Assembly: GCA_001642005.1 (NCBI GenBank)
Contig: LWCA01000026.1
Location: forward strand, 1-64,000
Direction: 5' to 3'
Source of the DNA: Intoshia linei
Lineage: Eukaryota > Orthonectida > Rhopaluridae
Length of the DNA stretch: 64,000 bases
Part shown: positions 38,392-48,629 of the stretch, in pieces
Layout: each line of letters begins with the position of its first letter
How positions within the stretch are numbered: position 1 is the first letter of the stretch
The notes under the pieces: generated by a model
Seen by the model: only the letters and a program-made list of their open reading frames with translations
Told to the model about the DNA's origin: nothing
The model's database searches: none
Program-made: the position numbers and the translations under genes

Positions 38392-38990
38392 TTGCATCTC
38401 ATGACCCCTCCCTATCACCAACAACCAAAAATATTACGTAACTTGTTACTATCGTTTTTATATTTATTTCAATGTTAGTAAAATTTACCCAAATATGTTT
38501 TTTAAGTTTCGAGTCCGAAATTCGGACTCTGAATTAATTTATTGATACTAAATATTTTTTACTTATCGAAGCAGATACTTGAATATATACCATTACATTA
38601 AAAAAAATTTCTGGTTAATTTTATTTTTTCTGGAATTTAAGCTATTTATGACAATTTTTTGGATTGTACTGTTTTTACTTTATTTTTAAAATTATACATT
38701 CATTATCTCTAATAAATTAAAGAAATGGCCTCAGAAAATTAATTTTTCAAATTCTTTACACAAATGTTAACAAAATAAAATTTAGTAGAAATAATTAATT
38801 TAAAATTCAATTCGAAATAACTTGTTCATGGTGAAACAGACTTGGAAACACTCCGTTATAGGATTGGTAATAGTGAATAGTAGCATTTTTATGTAAAATT
38901 TTATTTAATTTACTTATTTGGTAGAATCAGAAAAGTTCGCCGTGACAGAGCTTGTAGCTGTTTGTACGTAGTACACAACAGTCAAGCTAA
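38392..38990 (+). mobile_element. Helitron-like 3' half
   Basis: Interior sequence shared with 40980-41518 runs into CGTGACAGAGCTTGTAGCTG, the GTACGTAGTAC hairpin and CAGTCAAGCTAA. It lies between the two BolA genes. Confidence 0.65.
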
Positions 38991-39097
38991 CTTGTCATAA
39001 ATTACAATACAATTAACAGGTAAATTTAAAAAATTTAATTATAACAATCTTTGAACAAATAATACAGAAATACAAAAATGTACAATGTTACCAAACA

Positions 39098-42000
39098 TTA
39101 TTTTTTAATTTTAGCAACTTCATTTTTCCATTCCAATGGGGTAAATGTTCGTGGAATCAACGTATGAATTTGTGGTAAATCACCCATAACAGCTTCGTGT
39201 ACTAATCTAATTTAAGTATAATTTGAAACATATTTTGAAGGGATTAAAAAAGAGGTAAAATGTAGTATATAATGCCTTGGGCGTGTGTTTATAAAAGGAC
39301 AAATAAGTGATTCCGTTTTTTGAATATTTAATGAGGTCTCACTAAACAGTGAATCGCAGTAAATCTTAGTGAATCACAGTAAATAAATTAATTAATAAAT
39401 AAAAAAATATAAGATGGATATAAAAATATGCATTCACTCAAACAGCCCATAAATTCTAGAGCACCTCAATAAAATATAATTTTTCAATGCACTGGCAAAT
39501 ACTAAATGAAAATTTTCATTAAAATATTCACTGTGATTTGGAAAATCTCTTTGATCAACTGTGATTCATTATTTAAGATTTTAGTTCATTCACTGTGATT
39601 TGGTAAATCTCTTTGGTCAACTGTGATTCACTGAAATTCACTGTGATTTACTATTTAGTACCTGATTCACTGTGATTCACTATTTAGAAATTTTTTTACT
39701 GTGATTCACTGTTTAGTGTGACCGTATTTGTATTTAATGCATAATTAATCCTTATATGTAAATTCAAAATTTAATCAACACATCTCAAAACTAAAAACTT
39801 ATTAATCAAGAATCATCGAGTTTGGCAACCAATAATAAAAATTTTAAGCTACAAAATAAATTTAATATAATCTTAATAAGTTACTAAAAAAGTACAATCA
39901 TGATTAGTTAATAATTAAATTTTAATCTAAAGTCATAATTTTACGCTAAAAAGTTAGTACGACTAGTACTAACCTCGCACTGTACGAGTTTGGTAATTAC
40001 AAAAGTAGTATTTATGGTTACTGATTGAAATTTGATTATTTGGAAGGTTCAGATTCTACATAATTATTAGTTTCATCGTTAATATATTAATAAATCAAAA
40101 CGACATGAGCAAGTTTCTGAAGGATAAAAATTACCGATTCCTATTAATAATACTTTCATCACAAAATACATTTGATACAATCAAGATATCCAGTTTTAGG
40201 CCACATTTATAATCATCCGTTACGTCCAATATTTCCTAAAGTTAATAAATATTGTAAATTATTTTTAAAGTCCAGAAAATATGGAATTAGTATTTTCACT
40301 ATAATTTACTAAATGTAAATTACTAAATCTTTTACTTATGTAAAAATTAATGTCTGTGTGTTTGTGTGTAACAATATATTGAAAAAATTGACAGTGGCAG
40401 AATTTAAAAAAACTCAACTTCTAATACAGTTTTTCCCAAGGCGTGTTTTTATCTATTTTTCAGTTTCAGAAAATCATTAACATTTTCGTTAATCTAAGCC
40501 TCAAAAACGCATACCTTCATCGTCAAAAATACAAATTACCCTTTGTCTTAAAAATGAAACATGTCCTAGAATTTTTTTAAACATAAATTCTGGGATAGTT
40601 TTTAAAATCATAAACACTATCATAAATGGAAACCTCAAAAAAATATATCATTAGGACCAAAACCCAAATTACCATTTTTTTTAATAAAAACAGCCCTAGA
40701 ATTTAAAAAAAATTACAGATGGTACAGTTGTATCCTGTTAAGATACACAAAAAATGTCAAATAATTAACGGTCCGAAAATTAAAAAAAAATAAGCACTGG
40801 ACGTCTACACATTTCCAATAATTCAATATGGGTGAAAATTTATATAATTCATTCCTTCGGAATTTTTTTCATTGCTACACAATTTTTCAATCTCAAATTC
40901 TCATTTTTAAAACATTTTATTTAAAATTTAAATTAAAACTACAACAACAAAACTAAAAGTAATACAACTTAGTTAATATCATTTTTATATTTATTCCAAT
41001 GCTTTGCAATATTGGTAAAATTCATCTGATCTATGTTTCTAAAGTGCTGATTCCATTAATTATTGATACATGATTGGTATTTTTAATGATTTATTAAATT
41101 TGTACTAAATATTTATTATCATATTGAAAATAACAAAATACGTTTTTACAATTTTATTTTTTCTAGAATTTATGCTATTTATGACAATTTTAAGGATTGG
41201 ACTGTTTTTACTTTATTTTTAATATTATACACATTCTGTCTAATAAATTAAAAAAATGGGATAACAATTTTTTTTAAAATTCTTTACGCAAATGTTAACA
41301 AACAAAAAATTAAGATGGAATAATATTCTTTAAAGTAAAAAGTAATGTGATATGATGGTTCCACCTGCAACAAATTTGGGAACCACTTCTTTAAAGGATT
41401 GATAATAGTGACTAGTAGCATTTTTAGGTTAAATTTTCTTATTAAATTTATTTTTCTGGTAGAATAAAATGTCAGCCCTCGGATACTGTTTGTACGATGT
41501 ACATAACAGTCAAGCTAGTATATAATAAAATCTTTACTTATGTAAAGCAGTGCCGAACGTACCGTACCGAGATCCCTCTTCGAGGTATCGACGAAATTTT
41601 TGTAAAATGTGTTTTTTCAAATAAACATTAAATAATTATATTCTTGAATATATATAATATATAACTATATAGACTAACTCTATAGAATATAACTATTTTG
41701 TATGTTAAATTTAAAATCGAGATACTAGGGTACATGACACTACGCATCGTTTGTTAACTTTTTTTAAGAGGACATTTTTAATTTTCGAGTGGCGTCGAAA
41801 TTTGTAGGTTCGGCTGTGGTATAAACTTTACAGTAAAGTAAAAGTAGATAAAAATGTATTTGTGTAACCATGTATTTAGAATATCAATGTTCCCAGAAAT
41901 TTAAAAAACACAAAGTACAAGTTCGTTTTTCAAGACTAATGCAGTTTTATAAACTATTACATGTGAAATGTGTATTTTTTAAATCAAAAACTCAAATTAC

Positions 42001-42292
42001 TCATTTTTTGAATAATAAAAAAAGCGTAGTTAAAACTGCATTTTTCCAATTAACACTATGCATTTTATATACTAATATATTTGCTAATAAATTTCAAATA
42101 TTAGTACACGCAGTGTAACATGGAAAAATTTTAATCACCGAAAGTAATGTCTAATGTTATGATAATTATGAAAATAAATGAATAAATTGGAAAAATTTCA
42201 TAATTTGAATTCAATCATTTCAATAAAATAAAATTTACTAGCACCATAGGAGAAAAAACACTGCTAAGTTTACTATGCACCATTTTTTCCAT
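39098..42292 (-). CDS. BolA family protein, BOLA2-like, copy B, divergent
   Basis: Exons 42292-42239, 40235-40135 and 39206-39098 (TAA) are again 54, 101 and 109 nt and encode 87 residues. The start is MEKMVHSKLSSVFSPMVL, then DVTDDYKCGLKLDILIVSNV, IINRNRLVHEAV and LPQIHTLIPRTFTPLEWKN. One cysteine is retained (YKCG). The invariant His of the RH(R/K) motif is Asn (NRNR), so the usual iron-sulphur ligand position is lost. Its introns have swollen to 2003 and 928 bp with a Helitron-like element, a MITE and a TIR element. Start codon lies 118 bp from that of BAP60 in the opposite direction. Open frame and good splice sites argue against a simple pseudogene. Confidence 0.8.
39335..39723. mobile_element. 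TIR element rich in TGATTCACTGTGATT repeats
   Basis: The left end GGTCTCACTAAACAGTGAATC and the right end GATTCACTGTTTAGTGTGACC (complement) are inverted repeats. Inside, the unit TTCACTGTGATT recurs at least six times on the right side and in inverse at the left. No coding capacity and no clear target duplication. It lies in intron 2 of BolA copy B. Confidence 0.7.
40328..41518 (+). mobile_element. complete non-autonomous Helitron-like element
   Basis: It starts TCTTTTACTTATGTAAAAAT right after an A and ends in a GTACGATGTAC hairpin, then CAGTCAAGCTAG followed by T. A|TC...CTAG|T is the Helitron insertion rule. The 1191-bp interior has no helicase or replication-initiator frame. Its middle part is shared with 12650-13450, 38392-38990 and 60470-61870. 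It lies in intron 1 of BolA copy B. Confidence 0.75.
41548..41819. mobile_element. MITE of the CAGTGCCGAAC family
   Basis: The ends CAGTGCCGAACGTACC and TAGGTTCGGCTGTG are inverted relatives. The interior includes TTAAATTTAAAATCGAGATA, shared in part with copies near 42720, 61969 and 62990. It carries no open frame of note. Confidence 0.5.
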
Positions 42293-42410
42293 TTCTTTAT
42301 CAACAAATGTATATTGTAACTGACTGTTATAGATACGAAATATAATTTAAACGTTACTATAATGATTAAATATTTAAAAATTCAAGAAAATTTTATAAAT
42401 TGATTCATTT
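42293..42410. promoter_or_regulatory. shared divergent promoter of BolA copy B and BAP60
   Basis: Only 118 bp separate the two start codons. The interval is AT-rich and holds no recognisable TATA box that could be told from background. By position it must contain both 5' untranslated regions or start sites. Confidence 0.5.
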
Positions 42411-45400
42411 ATGAATTACAACCCAAACAATTTAAATAATATAAACATGGAACAACATGACATTGGAAATACCAAGCCTATGGTTATTGAAAATATGAAC
42501 AAGCCATTCAACGAAAATCAACTCACAAAGTATCCGAATCAACCAATTATTCCTCAGAATGTTACGAATCCGGTTTTTAATTAATTATCAATCATACATA
42601 TTAATTTTTTCAATGTATCAATTATTATTCTATAATACATGTATCATTTTAAATACAAAGTTTCATATATATTTATAATTTATAAATTTTTTAACTTGCA
42701 TTTATTAGTTAATTTGTTATACTGCGTGCCACGACACAAAAGCAGAACTTATTCACCCCGAGGTCACCCGAAAAATAAAAATAGCCTCCTAAAATTTTGA
42801 GAAACGATGCGTAATGTCTATAACTCTAACCATTTCTCTAAGACTATTGACTTACATTTTAAATTTAACTCACAAAATATTTATGAAATTCAAGAATATA
42901 ATTTTTTCAATGCACAATTAAGAAAAATGAAGCCCCATTTGTCAAAAATTTCATTGACGTCCCTATAACAAGATCTTGTATGGTAGGTTCGACTCTGCAC
43001 GACAGGGCAGTGTCAGTTGACTTGTATATTTTTTTATGAGAAACATTATCCACGTAATCCTCAATTATGTATACTTGTTAATTCAGATGGATGCCACTTT
43101 AAAATTATTGATTCAATTTTCGATTTAGAAGTTTATCAATAATTATGGAACAATTGTTGGACAATTGAAGGGAAATGGAGTACCCCAATATCCTATTCAA
43201 GGAATGAATCAAATGAATTATCAAGTTCCAAGTCAAAACGTATACATGGCACAGAATCACATGCAAATACCAAATCCTAATGTTCAACTTCCTCCAATGA
43301 ATATTAATCATCAGATGCCTTCAAATGTCAATGTAAATCAAAATGTTAGGTTTATGCAGCCGAATATGCATGTTCAAAACAATAGAACACTTCCAGTTGT
43401 GGCGAATAAAAGTTATTCGATGCCAGCAAGAGACAAAACATTAAGTTTGATTAATTTAGATTACATTAATTTTAATTTTATAGAAGAGAGGCCTAATCAA
43501 AATGGAACTTTTACACCAGAGACTAAGAAAAGGATTGATCGTAATATAGATGCAAAAAAAAGAAAAGTTATAGATAAAACTATACCTAAAATGGTAATGA
43601 TTTGATTTGGATTCATTAATCCTTACCGTATAAAGTAATTTAGCTAAAAACGCATGTCTGTTTGTTTGTAACCGTTTAAGAAAGTGAGATGTGTAGAATT
43701 TTAAAAATTCCAATTTCTGGTACAGTTTTTCGAGGGTAAGGTTTTATTTTTAAAAATTCAGTCCTTAAGCCTTCGACTTATTTACTAAAAATTTTGAATA
43801 TTTTTAAAAAAAATAATGAAAACAAACATTTAAAATTAAATTTTAATTTTAAATATAGTTTTTGATTGTGAATGCAAATTTGCCTCGTTTTAATATATTG
43901 TCAAAATTTGCATTGTTTTAATTTATTATCGAAATTTTTAATGGAAATTTGGATTCATATTGACTGAAGGATTAAGGGTCAAAAACCCAATTTATGCTTT
44001 TTTTAAAAATCAAATGAGTCTTCAAATTTAAAACAATATACGATCTAATACATTTTAAAATATGAACGTTATATTAAATTTAAATTTTAAAAACTTAAGT
44101 CTTGATGGCCCAAACCTAAATTACCTGATATGTATAAAAATATATATTCTGATATTGATTTTAAAATCATGAAACTTATCATAAATTTTAAATTTGAAAA
44201 CTTATATCTTCACAGTAACAACCCAAAATTAAAAATATAATTAATAATTAAAGTATATACCATGATGAAAACAAAATTTTCAATTTTAGGGGTCCATGAC
44301 ATCTATTACTTTGGGAAGCACAGTTTTAGATTGTTTACTTAACAATTTTTAAATTGTAATAATTTACTATCGCACATGCTGTTGCGATACATCATTATGT
44401 ATGTATCATCATTTATTTTTTAGTTTACATGTTAATAGAACTGGGTGGGTCAACAAAATTTTGGTAAAATGACAATTAGAAAAAAATATATTTCTGAATA
44501 TTATAACTATTTTGTTTATTCCATAAGTTTCATTTCAGGAGTGACCTCGAGCTTTGTAGTTTCGGCTATGGTTAATGTAACTAAAAAGTTGCTAAAAAGA
44601 TTAAATTCAGTGATTTCACACACACAAATGTCAACTCTAAAAACAATCAAGGACAGTCATGTAGTTTCAAAATAACCAAAATTTTTTAATTACAAAAAGT
44701 TACTTAGAATGTATTATATATTTATATATTAACATGTACCTTGGGAAGAGCCAAACATACTCTGTCGAGACTCCCAGAAAATTAAAAATAGATTCCTAAA
44801 ATAATTTTCGTAAACCATTTACAATTCCATATATCCACTGACCATCTTCACTGGTCTGGAGTCCAGGCTAAACAATTTAATTTTGATAGTTATCATATTG
44901 AAAAATATTACCAAAATTTTCGGCGTTGTACAATTTTAGATGTGAATCCCCGCGTTCATATTCGCATATTAATTTTATAAATTTGGTTTTATTTCACTTA
45001 ATTTTTATATTTTTGCGAAAATTAAGTTTTTTAAAACTTATTACTATTTTAATTCTGTAATAATCGGAATCGTTTCAACTGAATTATATACATTTTTTTA
45101 ATGATTTTAATTTCTAGATCAAAATTTTGGTACCAGAAGTAAATGCTTTTGAAACTCTGTTGGAATATGAGAAAAAATTGGATTTAACCATGAATTTAAA
45201 AAAATTGGACCTACAAGAGGCATTAAAGCGACCCGAGACTACTAGAGAAAAAAAGACCCTAAGATTATACATTTCAACTACATACTACCCACCAGGAAAA
45301 TCTGATTCAGAAATTGCAAACATTGGTTCTTGGGATTTAAAAATTGAAGGACGTTTATTAAACGAAGACAAAAAAAATCATAAAAAATTTTCAAATTACT

Positions 45401-46245
45401 TTAAATCACTTGTTATTGAATTGGATAGAAATCAATATGGACCGGACAATCATTTAGTTGAATGGCACAAATCTGTAAACAGTGGAGAAACGGATGGTTT
45501 CCAAGTAAAAAGGATGGGAGATCAAGATGTAAAAGTGACGATACTGTTAATGTTAGATTACCGGCCGCTAAGATTTAAATTGGACGTAATACTATCTAAA
45601 TTACTTGGAATTCATACAGACACTATGGCTAATATAATCAATGCTCTCTGGATTTACATAAAAAATCACAAATTGCAAGACCCTGTTGATAGATGGTATA
45701 TAAACCTGGATTGTTACCTCCAACGTATTTTTGAAGTTCCGAGAATTCAATTTTCTGATATACCACAATTACTCAAAATACACTGTCATCCTCCGGAACC
45801 AATAGTTGTAAATTACGTCATTCAACCAGATGCCCAAAATTCTCAAAAATGTGTTTCCTATGATGTTCAAGTAGAAACAAATAGTGATTTAAAAGATTTA
45901 ATAAACAAATTTCTCGCATCATTTGAAAAAAATGACCAACTTTCTAATATGAATGTTAAAATTTATGATATTATTGAAAATTTGAATAAATTGAGCGTTA
46001 GTAGAGAGTTTTATGTTCAATTTGCAAATGATCCTCAACTGTTCATTTACAATTGGATTCAATCTCAAGCTAAAGATTATAAAATTATGACTGAAAATCT
46101 TACCAACCCTGAAGAACAACGTTATTCTAAATTTTACAATAAGCCCTGGATCAACGAGGCTGTTTCCCGGTATATTTATTCTCAATTACAATATAAGCGT
46201 ATGGAAGTTGAAAATATTCTCTCTAATCGTAAAACTAATAATTAA
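42411..46245 (+). CDS. Bap60: BAP60/SMARCD subunit of SWI/SNF (BAF/PBAF) chromatin remodeller
   Basis: Four exons, 42411-42572, 43129-43444, 43484-43593 and 45118-46245, encode 571 residues. The N-terminal 150 residues are rich in Asn, Gln, Met and Pro. Then follow DAKKRKVIDKTIPKM and LVPEVNAFETLLEYEKKLD, the family's conserved helical region, SWDLKIEGRLL and KSLVIELDRNQYGPDNHLVE. The SWIB domain (about residues 335-410) contains LLMLDYRPLRFKLD and LWIYIKNHKLQDP. The C-terminal coiled region ends PWINEAVSRYIYSQLQYKR. The protein links remodeller ATPase to transcription factors in the nucleus. Exon 2 could start at 43171 instead. The 39-nt intron 43445-43483 has no stop and a multiple-of-three length, so retention would insert 13 residues. 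Intron 3 holds Helitron-like debris. Confidence 0.95.
42720..43010. mobile_element. MITE of the CAGTGCCGAAC family in BAP60 intron 1
   Basis: The stretch from ACTGCGTGCCACGAC to GTAGGTTCGACTCTG shares the interior block AAATTTAACTCACAAAATAT with copies at 61969 and 62990. The inverted ends are eroded. The GGTTCGA near its end is part of this repeat and not a tRNA B box. Confidence 0.45.
43620..44260 (+). mobile_element. Helitron-like 5' part in BAP60 intron 3
   Basis: It starts TCCTTACCGTATAAAG after A, followed by GCATGTCTGTTTGTTTGTAA, the family's 5' signature. It lacks the 3' hairpin. Confidence 0.5.
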
Positions 46246-46534
46246 ATGTATTTTTTCTAGTGTATTTATTTGTATTTCAAGGGTTGGTGTTTGAATTTTT
46301 GTTTTTGTAGCTACAAACAATAAATATCATTAATAATGGAGTGTATGTTTTAGTGTTATATTTGTTTCAATTAAGGCAATTTCTAGGTCAAAATCAAATC
46401 TACTAATATTGATATTCTCTCTAAGCATGAAACAATAAAAGTGACAATTTTTAAACATTTTTAATCAATTAGTATTGTAGTTTTGATTTGCATATATCGA
46501 ATCGAAAATTATTTTTTTAAATTTTAAAAATAAT

Positions 46535-48408
46535 ATGAAGAAAAGAGAAATTATCAAGGTTTATTTCAATTCGTTTGAGTTAATCCTTTCAAATTATGAT
46601 TTTAAGTTAATTGACTGTAGATACCAGAAAGAGAGAGATGGTGGAGATGCTTGATTAAAAATACACCGGACCCAGGGCATTATAAAGTGAAATCAAACTT
46701 GGATTTGCTCGAGAGCCAAAGTGCTTCATGTGCTTTTAAATCTTCAAGTAGATTGAAGAATTTTGCAGATATTAACACGAAAAAAGGACAATATTTACTT
46801 CCTGGGGCGTATAGTGTTGATTCATTTGTTGATAAGTAATTATGATTGTCATTGTTGATTTGATTATAAATTTAAATTTTTTTGCTATAAATGTGTACCT
46901 GTAGTTGTACCTCATTTTTTTGATGAATTAATTGTATTGTTATACCACATAAATGAGCGTGTCAATTTTTATTTCATTTATTTTAATTTCGAAGGATTCA
47001 AATTGGAAAACCCAGCAGCAGTTTTACAAGCATAGCTAGAGAGAAAATTGATAAAAAACGCAAGATTAAAAAAATCGTTGAATTAGCGGTATAAATATAA
47101 AATATTCATGTCACTGCAAAAAGATGATCATGGTTCATTAAACAATGTTTAATCGTAAATCTTTAAAATGGTGTTATTTATATTTTCCTTTTGCATGCCT
47201 TGGTACACCTGTTAAAATCATATTTCCAAAATTATAATGATGAAACGTACATTCAGTGTCCTTAATTTTATTAAACATTAATAAGCCACTTAGTTTTAGA
47301 TGTCTGTTCAGTTACTGAGTATTTCAATTATTTTTTTTAATTTTTGAACAGTTTACGTTTTTATTAACAGACTTGTGAAATACTCATTTCTCTAAGTTCA
47401 GTTTTTCTAGTCTGCAAAATAGAATATGATTTTGTTTTTGTATATTATGTTAATTAGTATGGGTTTTTATTTTGATTTGAAATATCCAGTTACTGGTATA
47501 AGTAAAGTAATAATACAAATACCTTTTTATTGTATGTCTTGATATATACAAAAACACTTTAGGAAAAAAAAACGCCTCTTATTGTGGATAGACAACAAAA
47601 ACTGTAAATTGGTCGAAATTTTAATATAGTATTTTTTTAGAAGTTGGTATTTAAAATCGAAAATAATTAGACTTCCTTCAAAAGAATTTCTACCGGTAAT
47701 TTCAGTTTTTTCACATATCAACTATCACCATGGTTCACTGTATATTTAAACTAGAAAGCTGGACCGGCACCAGGATTATATGAAGTACATTTAAGTAAAA
47801 TTGTACCAATTAAATCTAGCTTCGTATCAAAAACAGAAAGATTTAAAGTCGCCAAGAATGTGGTATGTCTACAATTTATGCATACAGCAGTGTCCCAAGT
47901 TGGGGAATAATCGATAGGGACTCCCAACATATCGAGTAACATGTACAGTGCATATTGTGCACCATTTATCAAAAGCTTGGATTAAAAAGTTACATTCTTG
48001 CGTTATAAGCCTTTAATGCAGAGTCAACAAAGTGGTCCATATAGAGCCCTAGGGTTGAAAATTTTTAAGATTATTGAGGTATGTTTCGGAATCCCAAATT
48101 GTGCACCACACAAATTTTTAACATTATTCTTTTCAGTGTAATGTTTAACGTTTATTTAATGAAATTTTCAAATTACTTACTGTATTATTTTTTAGTGGTT
48201 CACGGGAATTTTATATTGCAAATTGGAAAAATTTGTTAAAACTTTTGGCGACTCCGCTCTAATACACTATATTTAATAAAAATTTAATCAATTATCCTAG
48301 AAAACACCGGGTCCAGGAACGTATGATAAAATTGTTCAATATCCATTCATAAAAAACTTGAAAAAAATGTCTGAAAAATATGGTGTATTTTATGAAAGCG
48401 GAATATGA
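46535..48408 (+). CDS. sperm-tail PG-rich repeat protein, STPG1-like
   Basis: Six exons, 46535-46558, 46621-46835, 46995-47088, 47755-47862, 48022-48078 and 48301-48408 (TGA), encode 201 residues. The start MKKREIIK joins IPERERWWRCLIKNTPDPGH. Proline-glycine repeats appear as NTPDPGHYKV, LPGAYSV, GPAPGLYEVHLSKI and TPGPGTYDKIV, the sperm-tail PG-rich (STPG) pattern, with FxSKTERF-type spacers. Such proteins bind along axonemal microtubules of cilia and sperm flagella. Vertebrate STPG1 is longer (over 300 residues), so this is a short form or has diverged repeats. It begins 289 bp after the BAP60 stop on the same strand. The fifth exon's acceptor (ATGCAG) is the least certain. Confidence 0.7.
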
Positions 48409-48629
48409 ACTCTAGTATACATTTAGACTAAATTTTAGTACACAGTAGTGTTATTACATGTATTAAATTTGAATGTTAAATTTAAAAATAAAATTTTTTT
48501 TAAATATTGTTGAATCTCAAAATAATGAAATGGCATCGATGTGCAAAATGGCTTTTTCTAATAAATTTATAATAATCAATAAATAAATCGGAATATATAG
48601 ATAAAATGTTCTCATTATACATGTAATGA
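48409..48629. other. 3' flank of STPG-like gene, nothing recognised
   Basis: AT-rich sequence with an AATAAA-like stretch near 48487, which could serve polyadenylation. No gene or repeat seen before the Helitron-like 5' end. Confidence 0.4.

Noticed and set aside
39335-39723. CRISPR-like array of short repeats
   Set aside because: Repeats are not evenly spaced, no unique spacers, eukaryotic context; they are part of a TIR element.
41870-42118. 82-codon plus-strand open frame between MITE and BolA exon 1
   Set aside because: Antisense to a BolA intron, low-complexity residues, no supporting splice sites.
42985-43005. GGTTCGA resembling a tRNA B box
   Set aside because: It is the end of a MITE whose inverted partner is present; no acceptor or anticodon stem can be formed.
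44445-44675. 76-codon open frame in BAP60 intron 3
   Set aside because: It overlaps repeat debris of the TTCGGCTATGG type and begins at a non-ATG position; no family signal.
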